Assembly (NCBI RefSeq): GCF_036227205.1
Contig: NZ_CP109442.1
Coordinates: 8,122,001 to 8,186,000, forward strand
DNA: 64,000 bases
Direction of reading: 5' to 3'
DNA from: Amycolatopsis sp. NBC_01480
GTDB lineage: Bacteria > Actinomycetota > Actinomycetes > Mycobacteriales > Pseudonocardiaceae
Shown: one piece after another, positions 25,817 through 34,146 of the stretch
How positions within the stretch are numbered: position 1 is the stretch's first letter
Layout of the letters: each line of letters opens with the position of its first letter
The notes under the pieces: generated by a model
The model's database searches: none
What the model was told of the DNA's origin: nothing
Seen by the model: only the letters and a program-made list of their open reading frames with translations
Translations under genes and position numbers: made by a program

Positions 25817-25934
25817 GCCCCGGCCCGGCCGGGATCGGCGGGGTACCCCTGGCGGGGGTCGCCCGCCCGTGGGACGGGGCTTCAGTGTCCGCGCCCGCCG
25901 GGGCATGGTGGCCCTACACGGAGGGGAGCCGAGG

Positions 25935-26171
25935 GTGCACGACGAGTTTTCCGGGCCGCTCACGGCGGGCCGCCAGGTGACCTACCGGCCGGGCGGGGGC
26001 CGGGCCGGCGCGCGGCTGCGGTGCCGCCAGGGCGTGGTCGCCGGGGGAGCGGTCTTCGACGCGTACACCGACATCACCTGGGTCCCGGTCCGGGTCGAGG
26101 GCCGCGCCCTGGACACCGAGCCGGAATGGGTCCGCGCCGAGAACATCATCGAAGTGCGAGCCGGCGCATGA
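25935..26171 (+). CDS. Small conserved hypothetical protein
   Basis: A 78-residue protein (GTG 25935, preceded by GGAGCCGAGG) with alternating charged and beta-prone segments (RCRQGVVAGGAVFDAYTDITWVPVRV) and no Cys pair, signal or membrane helix. It overlaps the next 38-residue gene by ATGA. No recognised family. Codon use is normal for the genome, supporting it as a real gene. Confidence 0.5.
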   Translation: MHDEFSGPLTAGRQVTYRPGGGRAGARLRCRQGVVAGGAVFDAYTDITWVPVRVEGRALDTEPEWVRAENIIEVRAGA

Positions 26172-26284
26172 CGCCCGGCGACACCGCCACCCCGATCTTC
26201 GACACCGTGGTCTCGGAGATCGGCCGCCGCGCGGAGAAGGCCCCGGACCCGGAGCCGACGACGGAGGAACCGGCCGAGGACTGA
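26168..26284 (+). CDS. Small hypothetical acidic peptide
   Basis: A 38-residue acidic peptide (MTPGDTATPIFDTVVSEIGRR, then Glu/Pro-rich tail) whose ATG overlaps the previous stop. The overlap and strong third-position GC support translation, but its size makes the call tentative. Function unknown. Confidence 0.4.
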   Translation: MTPGDTATPIFDTVVSEIGRRAEKAPDPEPTTEEPAED

Positions 26285-26462
26285 AGCCGGGTATTTCGGC
26301 GGCCTGGTCGACGGTGGGCTCGGCGGGTGTGGAACCTCGGCGGGACGCGGAACCGGGGTGAAGGCTCTGCGGGGCAAGGGGTTCGGCCCCGGGCTGCTCG
26401 CCGGGGGTAACCTCGGCACAGCCGGGTGGAGCCGTCCCGCCCTCGAAGGTCGGAGTGCGTTG

Positions 26463-26903
26463 ATGCCGGAGTCCGCCCGGGCGATCGAGAACCTGATCCT
26501 GACCTACGCGGCGTGTGTCGACGCGGGGGACTTCGCCGGTGTCGGCGAGTTGTTCGCCGAGGGGGTGTTCGCCGGTGGCCGCACGCCCGCGACCGGCCGT
26601 GCGGCGGTGGAGCGGTATTTCCGGGACATGCTGATCGTCTACGCCGACGGCACGCCCCGGACCCGGCACCTGACCACGAACCTGCGCATCGAGGTGGACG
26701 AGGCCGCCGGTACCGCGACCGCGCACAGCTACTGGACCGCGTTGCAGGCCGTGGCGGACCTCCCGCTGCAGCCGATCGCCTCCGGCCACTACGACGACCG
26801 CTTCGCCCGCCGCGACGGGCAGTGGCGGTTCACCGAGCGGCGCCCGTCGGTCGACCTGGCGGGGAACCTGGCCTACCACCTGAAACCGGGCGCGCTGTCG
26901 TAG
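26463..26903 (+). CDS. SnoaL-like / NTF2-family protein
   Basis: A 146-residue protein of the SnoaL_4 type: N-terminal helix ENLILTYAACVDAGDFAGVGELFAEG, then TRHLTTNLRIEVDEAAGTATAHSYWT and the terminal strand GHYDDRFARRDGQWRFTERR. These small enzymes or binding proteins act in ring-hydroxylation or aromatic degradation (naphthalene dioxygenase beta-like fold). ATG 26463 chosen. Single gene, followed by a strong bidirectional terminator. Confidence 0.8.
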   Translation: MPESARAIENLILTYAACVDAGDFAGVGELFAEGVFAGGRTPATGRAAVERYFRDMLIVYADGTPRTRHLTTNLRIEVDEAAGTATAHSYWTALQAVADLPLQPIASGHYDDRFARRDGQWRFTERRPSVDLAGNLAYHLKPGALS

Positions 26904-26920
26904 CAGGACTGTCGTAACGG

Positions 26921-26984
26921 GACTGTCGTGATCGGACAGTCGCGATCGGACGGGCGCCGCGCGCGAATGTTCAACGCGCGCGGC
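26921..26984. terminator. Two stacked hairpins between convergent genes
   Basis: First stem gactgtc/gacagtc (26921-26927 with 26935-26941); second stem gccgcgcgcg/cgcgcgcggc (26956-26965 with 26975-26984, 9-nt loop). They lie between the stop of the SnoaL-like gene and the stop of lepB, so they probably end transcription from both sides. Confidence 0.7.
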
Positions 26985-26992
26985 TGCCCAGC

Positions 26993-27916
26993 CTACCGGC
27001 GCCGCTTTTTCCGCTGCCCCAAGCTTTCCCGCATCCGGCGGCCGAGGAACAGCGTCGGCACGGACAAGGCCGCGCCGACGCCCAGCGGGACGCCCTGCTG
27101 CCATCCGGGTGCGCCGAGGGCGACCGCGGTCGCGTTCTGCTGGGCGTTGTAGTCGCTGACCCCGCCCCAGCGGGACGGCGGCAGCACGATCAGGCGCGCC
27201 TTGCCGATCACGTTGCCCACCGGCACCGCCGCCTTGGCCCCGCCGCCGCCCTGGCAGCGGGAGTCGCAGGAGTCGTTGCGGTTGTCGCCCATCACCCAGA
27301 GGGTGCCTGCGGGGACCTTGACCGGCGCGAACGGCTGCTGCACCGGGTTGTTCGGGTCCGCCCAGTGGATGTACGGCTCGGTGAGCGCCTTGCCGTCCAC
27401 CATCACCCGGCCCTGCGGGTCGCAGCACTGCACGGTCTGGCCGCCGACGGCGATCACGCGCTTGACGAAGTCCCGCTCGTCCGGCGGCGCGAAGCCGACC
27501 AGCGAGCCGATCTCGCGCACCGCCTTGGCGAAGAAGTTGCTCGGCTCCTGCGGCGCGATCTCGTTCTCGGCCCACGACTGCGGGCCGCTGAACACGATCA
27601 CGTCGCCAGGGCCGGGATCGGTGAAGTCGTAGGTGACGCGGTCGACCAGCACCCGGTCGCCGAAGCAGCCGGTGCAGCCGTGCAGCGTGGTCTCCATCGA
27701 CTCGGACGGGATCATGAAGACCTTGCCGACGAACTGCTGGATCAGGATCGTGAGCACCAGCGCGATCACGATCAGGATCGGGAGTTCCTGCCAGAACGGG
27801 CGTTTCTTGCGCGCCTTGCGGCCGCGCCCGTCGGAGCCGGAGGACTCGCCCGGGTCGTCCGGATCCGGACGTTCGGGGTCACTTCCGGCGTATTCACGGG
27901 GAATGGGGTCGGCCAC
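26993..27916 (-). CDS. lepB: Signal peptidase I
   Basis: A 307-residue type I signal peptidase. Acidic N-terminus, a polybasic stretch (RGRKARKKRP), one transmembrane helix (residues 44-62), catalytic Ser73 in IPSESME, catalytic Lys152 in DFVKRVIAVGG and the conserved box VMGDNRNDSCDSR. A second hydrophobic helix near the C-terminus (VPLGVGAALSVPTLFLG) is typical of actinomycete LepB copies. It removes signal peptides of exported proteins on the outer face of the membrane. Actinomycetes usually carry several lepB genes, commonly next to rplS; this one stands alone. Confidence 0.93.
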   Translation of the reverse strand: MADPIPREYAGSDPERPDPDDPGESSGSDGRGRKARKKRPFWQELPILIVIALVLTILIQQFVGKVFMIPSESMETTLHGCTGCFGDRVLVDRVTYDFTDPGPGDVIVFSGPQSWAENEIAPQEPSNFFAKAVREIGSLVGFAPPDERDFVKRVIAVGGQTVQCCDPQGRVMVDGKALTEPYIHWADPNNPVQQPFAPVKVPAGTLWVMGDNRNDSCDSRCQGGGGAKAAVPVGNVIGKARLIVLPPSRWGGVSDYNAQQNATAVALGAPGWQQGVPLGVGAALSVPTLFLGRRMRESLGQRKKRRR

Positions 27917-27992
27917 CGAGCCAGGCTACCGGTGCGGGCCCGAAGCCCGCCGCAGCGCGTCGATCACGATCAGGGGTGTCGCGAGGCCGGGT

Positions 27993-28766
27993 TCAGCGCC
28001 CGGACGGGTCGCGCCGGGTGGCGAAGCGGGTCGCGCCGGCGAGGGTGTCGCTCGCGAGCGACACCTGGCCGTGCCGGAACTCGTTGGCCAGTGCGGCTTC
28101 TTCGTCCAGCCCGTCCTGTTCCAGCACGGACGCGCGGTCCTCGCGCAGGCAGGTCTGCGGGAACGCGGCCAGCTCGTGGCCCAGCTCCACCGCGGCCTCC
28201 AGCGCGCCGCCGTCCGGGACGACGCGGTTGGCCAGCCCGATCCGCAGCGCCTCGGCGGCGTCGACCGGACGGCCGGTGAGGATCAGGTCCATCGCGTGGC
28301 TGCGGCCGATCAGCCGGGGCAGCCGGACCGTGCCGCCGTCGATCAGCGGGACGCCCCAGCGGCGGCAGAACACACCGAGCACCGCGGTCTCCTCGACCAC
28401 CCGCAGGTCCGCCCAGATCGCCAGTTCCAGCCCGCCCGCCACCGCGTGGCCGTTGATCGCGGCGATCACCGGCTTCGCCGGCTTCAGGCGGGTCGGGCCC
28501 ATCGGACCGTCGCCGCCGGGCTCGGCGCGGTTGCCGGCGCCCGAGCTGATCGCCTTCAGGTCCGCGCCCGCGCAGAACGTGCCGCCCGCGCCGTAGAGCA
28601 CCGCGACGGAGCTGGACGGATCCGCGTCGAACGCGCGGAACGCCGCCGCGAGCGCCTCGGCCGTGGCCCGGTCGACGGCGTTGCGGCGGTCGGGGCGGTT
28701 GATGCCGATGGTGGTCACCGGTCCGCGGTGATCGACGAGCACGGTCTTGTCGGCGAGCGCGGTCAT
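27993..28766 (-). CDS. Enoyl-CoA hydratase/isomerase family protein
   Basis: A 257-residue crotonase-fold enzyme: INRPDRRNAVDRATAEAL start, oxyanion loop GAGGTFCAGADLKAIS and the second Gly loop NGHAVAGGLELAIWADLRV. The second catalytic Glu position reads RRWGVPLIDGGTVRLPRLIGR, a D in place of the usual E in some hydratases. The promoter gap with the TetR gene holds a good operator, so expression is probably repressed by that protein and induced by an acyl-CoA. Confidence 0.9.
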   Translation of the reverse strand: MTALADKTVLVDHRGPVTTIGINRPDRRNAVDRATAEALAAAFRAFDADPSSSVAVLYGAGGTFCAGADLKAISSGAGNRAEPGGDGPMGPTRLKPAKPVIAAINGHAVAGGLELAIWADLRVVEETAVLGVFCRRWGVPLIDGGTVRLPRLIGRSHAMDLILTGRPVDAAEALRIGLANRVVPDGGALEAAVELGHELAAFPQTCLREDRASVLEQDGLDEEAALANEFRHGQVSLASDTLAGATRFATRRDPSGR

Positions 28767-28800
28767 GAGGCACCTTTCCCCGGCGTCGGGCGAACTTTTC

Positions 28801-28818
28801 ACAGTCCGTCCGGACTGT
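28801..28818. promoter_or_regulatory. TetR-type operator
   Basis: acagtcc (28801-28807), 4-bp centre, ggactgt (28812-28818): perfect 7-bp dyad between the divergent enoyl-CoA hydratase and TetR genes. A further agtccgg half-site begins at about 28824. Probable binding site of the TetR protein. Confidence 0.65.
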
Positions 28819-28843
28819 CAAGCAGTCCGGGTAGGGTCGGCCG

Positions 28844-29410
28844 GTGACCGCCACCCGCCAGGAGCAGCACGCCCGGACGCACCAGAACCTGCTGGACGCG
28901 ACCGTGCACTGCCTCGTCGAGTTCGGCTACGCCGGCACCACCACGCAGCGGGTCCAGGAGCGGGCTGGGGTGTCGCGCGGGGCGCTGCTGCACCACTTCG
29001 GCTCGAAGCAGGAGCTGTTCGTCGCCGCGATCCACCACGTGGCCGAGGGCCGGCTGGCCCGTCTGCGCGAGGAAGGACCGGCGGATTCGTTGCGCGGGCT
29101 GGTCACCGCCCTGCGCGCGTCGATGTCCGGGCCGTTGTACCTCGCCGGGTTGGAGCTGTGGATGGGCGCGCGCACCGACCCGGCGCTGCACGCGTCGCTG
29201 GTGCCGGCCGAGCGCGAGCTGGGCCGGGAGTTGCGGACCGCGTTCGCCCAGGTGTCGCCGTTGTCCGAAGGAGTGTCCGAAAAGGACAACCGGATCGCCT
29301 TCGACTCCTTGCTGATGCTGTTGCGCGGACTCGCGCTCACCGGCGTGCTGCGCGAGGACGACGCCGGGGCGGACGCGATCGTGGACCGGTGGCTGTCCGA
29401 GCACAGCTGA
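28844..29410 (+). CDS. TetR/AcrR-family regulator
   Basis: A 188-residue repressor with the N-terminal HTH (NLLDATVHCLVEFGYAGTTTQRVQERAGVSRGALLHHFGSKQELFVAAIHH). GTG 28844 starts 26 nt after the palindrome. The ligand domain is of the type seen next to acyl-CoA metabolic genes. Likely represses itself and the divergent enoyl-CoA hydratase. Confidence 0.9.
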   Translation: MTATRQEQHARTHQNLLDATVHCLVEFGYAGTTTQRVQERAGVSRGALLHHFGSKQELFVAAIHHVAEGRLARLREEGPADSLRGLVTALRASMSGPLYLAGLELWMGARTDPALHASLVPAERELGRELRTAFAQVSPLSEGVSEKDNRIAFDSLLMLLRGLALTGVLREDDAGADAIVDRWLSEHS

Positions 29411-29416
29411 AGAGTC

Positions 29417-31051
29417 TCAGTGCCCGAACGCCTCCGCGAGCCACCAGGAACCGCCGTCGTCGGCGATTTTCGCGTCGATCACCAGCGGGGCACTGCGCGG
29501 CCCGTCGAGCCAGGCGGTCACGCCCGCGAGGTCCGACGGCTCGCGCACGGTGAGCCCGGCGCAGCCGAAACCGCGGGCGATCGCGGCGACGTCGGTGTCC
29601 GGGAACCGCACCGTGTCCAGGTCGCTGTCGGTGAAGTGGTGGACTTCCGCGCCGTACGCCGCGTCGTGGTAGACGATCACGACCAGTGGCAACCCGAGCC
29701 GGACCGCGGTCCCCAGCTCGGAGATCGCCATGTGGAACCCGCCGTCGCCGACGCCCAGCACCGGCAGCCGGTCCGGGCGAGCGAGCGCGGCGCCGATCGC
29801 GGTGCCGAGCCCGAGCCCGATGCTCTGGTACGCCTGGGTGAAGCAGAACCCGTTCTCGTCCGGCACCGAGAGGTACGCGCTGGGGTAGCCCATGAAGTTG
29901 CCCGAGTCGATCGACACGACCCGTTGCGCGGGCAGCAGTTCGTCGAGCCGAGCGCTGAGCGTGCGCGGGTCGATGCGGCCGCCGCCGGAACGGTCCTCGT
30001 GCGTGATGTCGTTCCACCGCACGCCTTTCGCGATCCGCGCGGCGACCTCGGGGGAGCGGTAGCCGGACGCGTGGTGGCCCTGGGATTCCAGTAACTCCAG
30101 GACGTCCACGGCGGTGGCAGCGACGTCTCCGGCCACACCGAGGTCGATCGGCCGGTGCGCGCCGAGCGCGGACTGGTCGCGGTCGACCTGGACGAGCCGT
30201 GCCCGCGGGCCCAGCAGCTTGCCGTGGCGGGTGGTCAACTGGTTCAGCGCGCAGCCCCAGCCGACCACGACGTCCGCGCCGGCGATGAGCTCGGCGGCGA
30301 GCGGGGACGCGAACCCGCCGCTGATCCCGAGCGCCCACGGGTCGTCGTGGAAGAGCCCGTTCGCGACGGCGGACGTCGCCAGCAGGGCGCCCGAGACGTC
30401 CGCGAGCGCGCGCAACACCGTGGCCTGGCCCCGCGCGCCGCGCCCGGCGATGAAGACCGGGCGCTCGGCTTCTTCGATCAACGCGGCCAGCGCGTCCGCC
30501 GTGCCGGTTTCCGGGCGGATTGCCGCCGGGCCGGTGAGTTCCGGCAGTGGCGCGGGTTCGGGAGCTTCCTGGGCCTGGACGTCCAGCGGCAGGTTGAGCA
30601 GCACCGTTCGGTTCTGCTGCCACGCGGTCCGGTACGCGCGGATCGTGTCGGCCTGCGCGCTCTCGGCTGAGTGGACACGTTCGGAAATCGCGCCGACTGC
30701 GACGGCGAGGGCGTCCTGGTCGATCGCGAAGTTCGACAGCACGGCGGACCCGGCGGTGTCCGCGGCCAGCACGATCATCGGCGTGCGGCTCTTGGCCGCT
30801 TCGGTGATGCCGGTGACGGCGTTCGTCAGCCCGCAGCCCTGGTGCACGCTGAGCACGGAGACCTCGCCGCTGAGCCGGGCGTACGCGTCGGCCATGCTCG
30901 CGGCGCCGCCCTCGTGGCGGGCGGCGACGAACCGGACGCCGGCCGCCCGCAGCGCGTTGGTCACCTCGAAGTTGCCGCTGCCGACCACCCCGAAGACGAT
31001 CCCCGCGCCCAGGTCGGCGAGGGTCCGCCCGACCAGTTCGGCGACCTTCAC
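29417..31051 (-). CDS. Thiamine-diphosphate-dependent enzyme, acetolactate-synthase-like
   Basis: A 544-residue ThDP enzyme in three domains: N-terminal pyrimidine-binding domain with catalytic Glu in RHEGGAASMADAYAR, central domain (FIAGRGARGQATVLRALADVSG..), and C-terminal pyrophosphate domain with the metal motif GDGGFHMAISELGTAVRLGLPLVVIVYHD (GDG-x24-N region, with D/A replacing the terminal NN). Catalyses decarboxylation or ligation of a 2-keto acid; the exact reaction is not evident. The GTG start overlaps the stop of the cyclase-family gene (GTGA, 31048-31051), so the two proteins probably act in one pathway. Confidence 0.85.
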   Translation of the reverse strand: MKVAELVGRTLADLGAGIVFGVVGSGNFEVTNALRAAGVRFVAARHEGGAASMADAYARLSGEVSVLSVHQGCGLTNAVTGITEAAKSRTPMIVLAADTAGSAVLSNFAIDQDALAVAVGAISERVHSAESAQADTIRAYRTAWQQNRTVLLNLPLDVQAQEAPEPAPLPELTGPAAIRPETGTADALAALIEEAERPVFIAGRGARGQATVLRALADVSGALLATSAVANGLFHDDPWALGISGGFASPLAAELIAGADVVVGWGCALNQLTTRHGKLLGPRARLVQVDRDQSALGAHRPIDLGVAGDVAATAVDVLELLESQGHHASGYRSPEVAARIAKGVRWNDITHEDRSGGGRIDPRTLSARLDELLPAQRVVSIDSGNFMGYPSAYLSVPDENGFCFTQAYQSIGLGLGTAIGAALARPDRLPVLGVGDGGFHMAISELGTAVRLGLPLVVIVYHDAAYGAEVHHFTDSDLDTVRFPDTDVAAIARGFGCAGLTVREPSDLAGVTAWLDGPRSAPLVIDAKIADDGGSWWLAEAFGH

Positions 31052-31827
31052 GCGGCCCGCTCCACGAGCGCGAGCACCCGGGCCGGACTGCCGGACCCGC
31101 CGACGATCGGCAGCGGGCTGACCACCAGCAAGGTCCCGGTGGCGGGCAGCGCGGCGAGGTTCTGCAGCTGCGTCAGGCCGAACTTCCCGGCGCCCAGCAG
31201 CAGTTCGTGGCACGGGAAGGCCGGGTCGAGGCCGGGCGCCTGGCCGGCGTCGGTGCCGACGGTCTCCACGCCGAGCCCCGCGATCGCTGTCTCCTCGGCC
31301 AGCCAGCGCGCGCACTCGGGCGCGACGCCGGGGGTGTGCGAGCCGGACTCGTCGGCGTTGAGGAAGCGCTCCTGGTCGCTGGAGTGCACATCCCAGCCGG
31401 TGCGGTAGAGCAGCCAGCCGCCGTCGGGCAGGGCGCCGTGCTCGGCCTCCCATTCGCGGATGTCGTCGACCGAAAGGAGGAAGTCCGGGTTTCCCGCGGC
31501 TTTCGCGGACGCGTCGAGCACCACCGCGGGCGCGACGAGCGTCTTCAGCGGCACCTGCGACACGTCGGCACCGTCCTTTCCGGACACCCAGTGCACCGGC
31601 GCGTCGAGGTGGGTGCCGGTGTGCTCGCCGGTGTGGATGTCGTTCCAGTACCAGCGCGGCCCGCGCTCGTCGTAGCGGCTGATCTCCTCCAGCCGGAACG
31701 GCACGGTGTTCGCGAACGGCTCGGGCAGCCGCAGGATCGGGGTCTCCGGCGTGAGCGGCGCGGTGAGGTCCACGACCTCGATCCCGCCGCCGGTGATCGC
31801 CGCGCTCAGCTGGGCCAGCAACGACAT
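31048..31827 (-). CDS. Cyclase-family (kynurenine-formamidase-like) metal-dependent hydrolase
   Basis: A 259-residue protein of the cyclase superfamily. The metal-binding motif HTGTHLDAPVHW is complete (residues about 68-79), preceded by WYWNDIHTGEHTG, and a second conserved region VGTDAGQAPGLDPAFPCHELLLGAGKFGLTQLQNLAALP. Members are formamidases or amidases with a Zn or Mn centre. Co-translated with the ThDP enzyme downstream, which suggests a catabolic pair acting on a keto-acid or formamide-like substrate. Confidence 0.85.
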   Translation of the reverse strand: MSLLAQLSAAITGGGIEVVDLTAPLTPETPILRLPEPFANTVPFRLEEISRYDERGPRWYWNDIHTGEHTGTHLDAPVHWVSGKDGADVSQVPLKTLVAPAVVLDASAKAAGNPDFLLSVDDIREWEAEHGALPDGGWLLYRTGWDVHSSDQERFLNADESGSHTPGVAPECARWLAEETAIAGLGVETVGTDAGQAPGLDPAFPCHELLLGAGKFGLTQLQNLAALPATGTLLVVSPLPIVGGSGSPARVLALVERAA

Positions 31828-31883
31828 GCGTGTCCTCCAGAGTCTGGCGGGAGTGCCTGCAGGGGAGCCTAGTGCGGGTGAAG

Positions 31884-31933
31884 GACTCGTGAGTGTTGAT
31901 GACGGTTCTAACCGTCATCAACACTCACGAGTC
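31884..31933. repeat. Long perfect inverted repeat (bidirectional terminator-like)
   Basis: 24-bp perfect arms (31884-31907 and 31910-31933) with a 2-nt loop; the outer end reads gactcgtgagtgttgatg and the centre gacggttctaaccgtc. It lies between the start of the cyclase-family gene and the HD gene. The same sequence recurs as halves at 45440-45461 and 50657-50680, so it is a dispersed repeat family. In RNA it would form a very stable stem. Confidence 0.85.
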
Positions 31934-31978
31934 GTAGGCTGGGCGACGCCCGTCACCACCGTCCCACCGGGAGTCACC

Positions 31979-32542
31979 ATGTTCGACGCCTCCGCCGCGC
32001 TCGCCGCCTTCGGGTTCGAGCTGGGCGTGCTCAAACGCGTCCGCCGCACGGGCTGGTGGCAGGTCGGCGTCCGGGACCCGGAGTCGGTGGCCGAGCACAC
32101 GATGCGCGCCGCCCAGCTGGCTGCGCTGATCGCCGCGGAGGAAGGGGCGTCGCCGGAGCGCGCGGCGTTCCTCGCGCTCTGGCACGACACCCAGGAGACG
32201 CGCACCGGCGATCTGCCGCACACCGCCGCGCCGTACCTGGCCAAGCCGGACCCGCGCGCCATCACCGAAGACCAGACCGCTGCGCTGCCCGACGCCGCCC
32301 GGGCCGTCGTGCGGGACGCCGTCGGCGAGTACGAGGACCGGGAATCGCCGGAGTCGCGGTGTGCGAAGGACGCTGACAAGCTGGAGATGCTCTTGCAGGC
32401 ACTGGAGTATCGGGACCTCGGAGCGTCCGGCGTGGACGAATGGCTGGCCTCGGCGCAGAAGGACCTGTTCACCCGCACCGCCCGCGACCTCGCCGCCGCG
32501 GCGCTGGACCTCACGCCGCTGTCCTGGCGCACCGGCCGTTAA
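31979..32542 (+). CDS. HD-domain phosphohydrolase (YfbR/HDDC2-like)
   Basis: A 187-residue HD-superfamily protein. Metal ligands: H in VAEHTMRAAQLAALI (residue 40s), HD in LALWHDTQETRTGDLPH, and D in CAKDADKLEMLLQALEY. This pattern is that of 5'-deoxynucleotidases of the YfbR/HDDC2 type. ATG 31979 is the first start after the long palindrome. Probably a nucleotide-pool phosphohydrolase. Confidence 0.85.
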   Translation: MFDASAALAAFGFELGVLKRVRRTGWWQVGVRDPESVAEHTMRAAQLAALIAAEEGASPERAAFLALWHDTQETRTGDLPHTAAPYLAKPDPRAITEDQTAALPDAARAVVRDAVGEYEDRESPESRCAKDADKLEMLLQALEYRDLGASGVDEWLASAQKDLFTRTARDLAAAALDLTPLSWRTGR

Positions 32543-32622
32543 CCCATTCGGCTCTTCGACCGGTTGGAAAATCACCGGACGGGGAATTCTTCGGTAGAGC
32601 CGAACTACCGGGGAGGCACACG

Positions 32623-33057
32623 ATGAAGCGGACTATCACAGCGGTACTGGCCGGCGCGGCCGCGGTCGCGGCGACCATCGGGTTCACCGGCAGTGCGGAG
32701 GCGGCGGGCCCGCCGTGCGGCGCTCAGGCGAAGGCCTGCGTGCAGCTGCACACCAACACCGCGTGGCTGATGGACAACGGCGCCGTGGTCCGAGGCGGGG
32801 TGCCGATCACCGTCGGCAAGGCCGCGTTCCCGACGCCCGCGGGCACGTTCCGCGTGCAGTACAAGGACATCGACCACTACAGCAAGCAGTTCCACGGGCC
32901 GATGCCGTACTCGGTCTTCTTCACCACCACCGGCGTCGCGTTCCACCAGGGCAGCCTGAAGGTGCAGTCCCACGGGTGCGTGCACCTTTCGCACGCCGAC
33001 GCCGTGGCGTTCTACAACGGACTGCACCCCGGCGACGTCGTCCAGGTCGTGAAGTGA
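32623..33057 (+). CDS. Small secreted L,D-transpeptidase (YkuD domain)
   Basis: A 144-residue exported protein: signal peptide MKRTITAVLAGAAAVAATIGF with SAEA|AG cleavage site, then a minimal YkuD domain with the catalytic motif SHGCVHLSHADA (Cys near residue 119) and the conserved H in VAFHQGSLK. Two more Cys at the mature start (CGAQAKAC) may form a disulfide. It would make 3-3 cross-links or attach proteins to peptidoglycan. Shorter than usual, with no PG-binding domain. Confidence 0.9.
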   Translation: MKRTITAVLAGAAAVAATIGFTGSAEAAGPPCGAQAKACVQLHTNTAWLMDNGAVVRGGVPITVGKAAFPTPAGTFRVQYKDIDHYSKQFHGPMPYSVFFTTTGVAFHQGSLKVQSHGCVHLSHADAVAFYNGLHPGDVVQVVK

Positions 33058-33064
33058 CCGGGGT

Positions 33065-33601
33065 TCAGTCTTTGCTGCGCGCGTAATGCCGCGCGGCCTT
33101 GGCGCGGTTGCCGCAGGTGGCCATCGAGCACCAGCGGCGGCTGCGTTTCGGGCTGGTGTCGTGGAAGTACAGGACGCACTCGGGGTGCGCGCAGCGCCGG
33201 ACGCGTGAGGGGTCGGCGGCCAGCAGCTCGAGGTAGTTCACCGCGGCGAGCCAGCCCGCGCGCCGGTCCGGTTCGGCCACTTCGGCGACGGTTTCCGGGC
33301 CGGACGGGCCGAGCGCAGGGCGGTGCCGCCCCCAGGCGAGCACGGTGTTCAGCTCCTCGCGCGTCGGCCCGGATTCCGCGTCGGACGCCAGGGTGTGCGC
33401 GCGGATCGCCTCGCGGGCGGTGACCAGCGCCGACCGGGCCGCGGCGGTGACGGGCAGGTCGAGATTGTTCTGCTCCAGCCAGATCCGCATCCCGGCGGTG
33501 TCGGTGAGCAGGTCGGCGCGTACGCCACGGTCGTTCCACGTGGTGTTCAGGAGGTCGAGGCCGAGGGGCTCGCCGAGAAGAGGCCGTTCCATGCCGCTCA
33601 T
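33065..33601 (-). CDS. CGNR zinc-finger / ABATE-domain regulator
   Basis: A 178-residue protein with the N-terminal ABATE domain (LLGEPLGLDLLNTTWNDRGVRADLL) and C-terminal CGNR zinc finger (RRCAHPECVLYFHDTSPKRSRRWCSMATCGNRAKAARHYAR) with four Cys. CGNR proteins are stress-linked transcription regulators. It is divergent from the VOC gene and an imperfect palindrome lies in the gap. Start could be ATG 33601 or 33592. Confidence 0.9.
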   Translation of the reverse strand: MSGMERPLLGEPLGLDLLNTTWNDRGVRADLLTDTAGMRIWLEQNNLDLPVTAAARSALVTAREAIRAHTLASDAESGPTREELNTVLAWGRHRPALGPSGPETVAEVAEPDRRAGWLAAVNYLELLAADPSRVRRCAHPECVLYFHDTSPKRSRRWCSMATCGNRAKAARHYARSKD

Positions 33602-33620
33602 CCTAACCCATGACGGAGCA

Positions 33621-33650
33621 TTGACAGGTTTGACTATAACTGGTCATAGT
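33621..33650 (+). promoter_or_regulatory. Promoter with overlapping operator upstream of VOC gene
   Basis: TTGACA (33621-33626), 18-bp spacer, CATAGT (33645-33650). The near-perfect dyad actataac/ggtcatagt (33633-33650) covers the spacer and -10 box, so a dimeric regulator there, perhaps the divergent CGNR protein, would block the polymerase. Confidence 0.55.
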
Positions 33651-33684
33651 AGGTCTACTGGTTAGGTAGAGCGAAGGAGACCTC

Positions 33685-34146
33685 GTGACCACGTCTGTTA
33701 CGCCCACCGAAGTGAAAACCGGGCATGTCGGCTTGAACGTCACCGACCTGGCCCGTTCGACGGCCTTCTATCAACGGGTTCTCGGCCTGACCGTGCTGCA
33801 GAACGGCCGCGACGGCGACCGCGAGTGGGCGTTCCTCGGTCGCGACGGGCAGCTGATGATCACGCTGTGGCGCCAGTCCGAGGGCCGCTTCGCCACCGCG
33901 TTGCCGGGCCTGCACCACCTGTCGTTCCAGGTCGGCTCGCTCGACGAGGTCCGCGCGGTGCGGGAAGGGCTGCTCGCGCTCGGCGCCGAGCTGCACTACG
34001 AAGACGTGGTCCCGCACGCCGAGGGCAGCGACTCGGGCGGCGTGTTCTTCACCGACCCCGACGGCATCCGCCTCGAGGTGTACGCGCCGAGCGGGCTGGC
34101 CGGAGCCGCGGCCGCCGGCGAGGCCCCGGCCTGCGGATTCTTCTGA
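33685..34146 (+). CDS. VOC-family (glyoxalase/extradiol dioxygenase-like) protein
   Basis: A 153-residue metalloenzyme-fold protein with paired betaalphabetabetabeta modules: VGLNVTDLARSTAFYQRVLGL start (metal His in GHVGLNV), HHLSFQVGSLDEVRAV and FFTDPDGIRLEVYAP with the last Glu ligand. GTG 33685. Its stop overlaps the next ATG (TGATG), linking it to the flavin-binding protein. Possible roles are dioxygenase, isomerase or resistance protein. Confidence 0.88.
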   Translation: MTTSVTPTEVKTGHVGLNVTDLARSTAFYQRVLGLTVLQNGRDGDREWAFLGRDGQLMITLWRQSEGRFATALPGLHHLSFQVGSLDEVRAVREGLLALGAELHYEDVVPHAEGSDSGGVFFTDPDGIRLEVYAPSGLAGAAAAGEAPACGFF

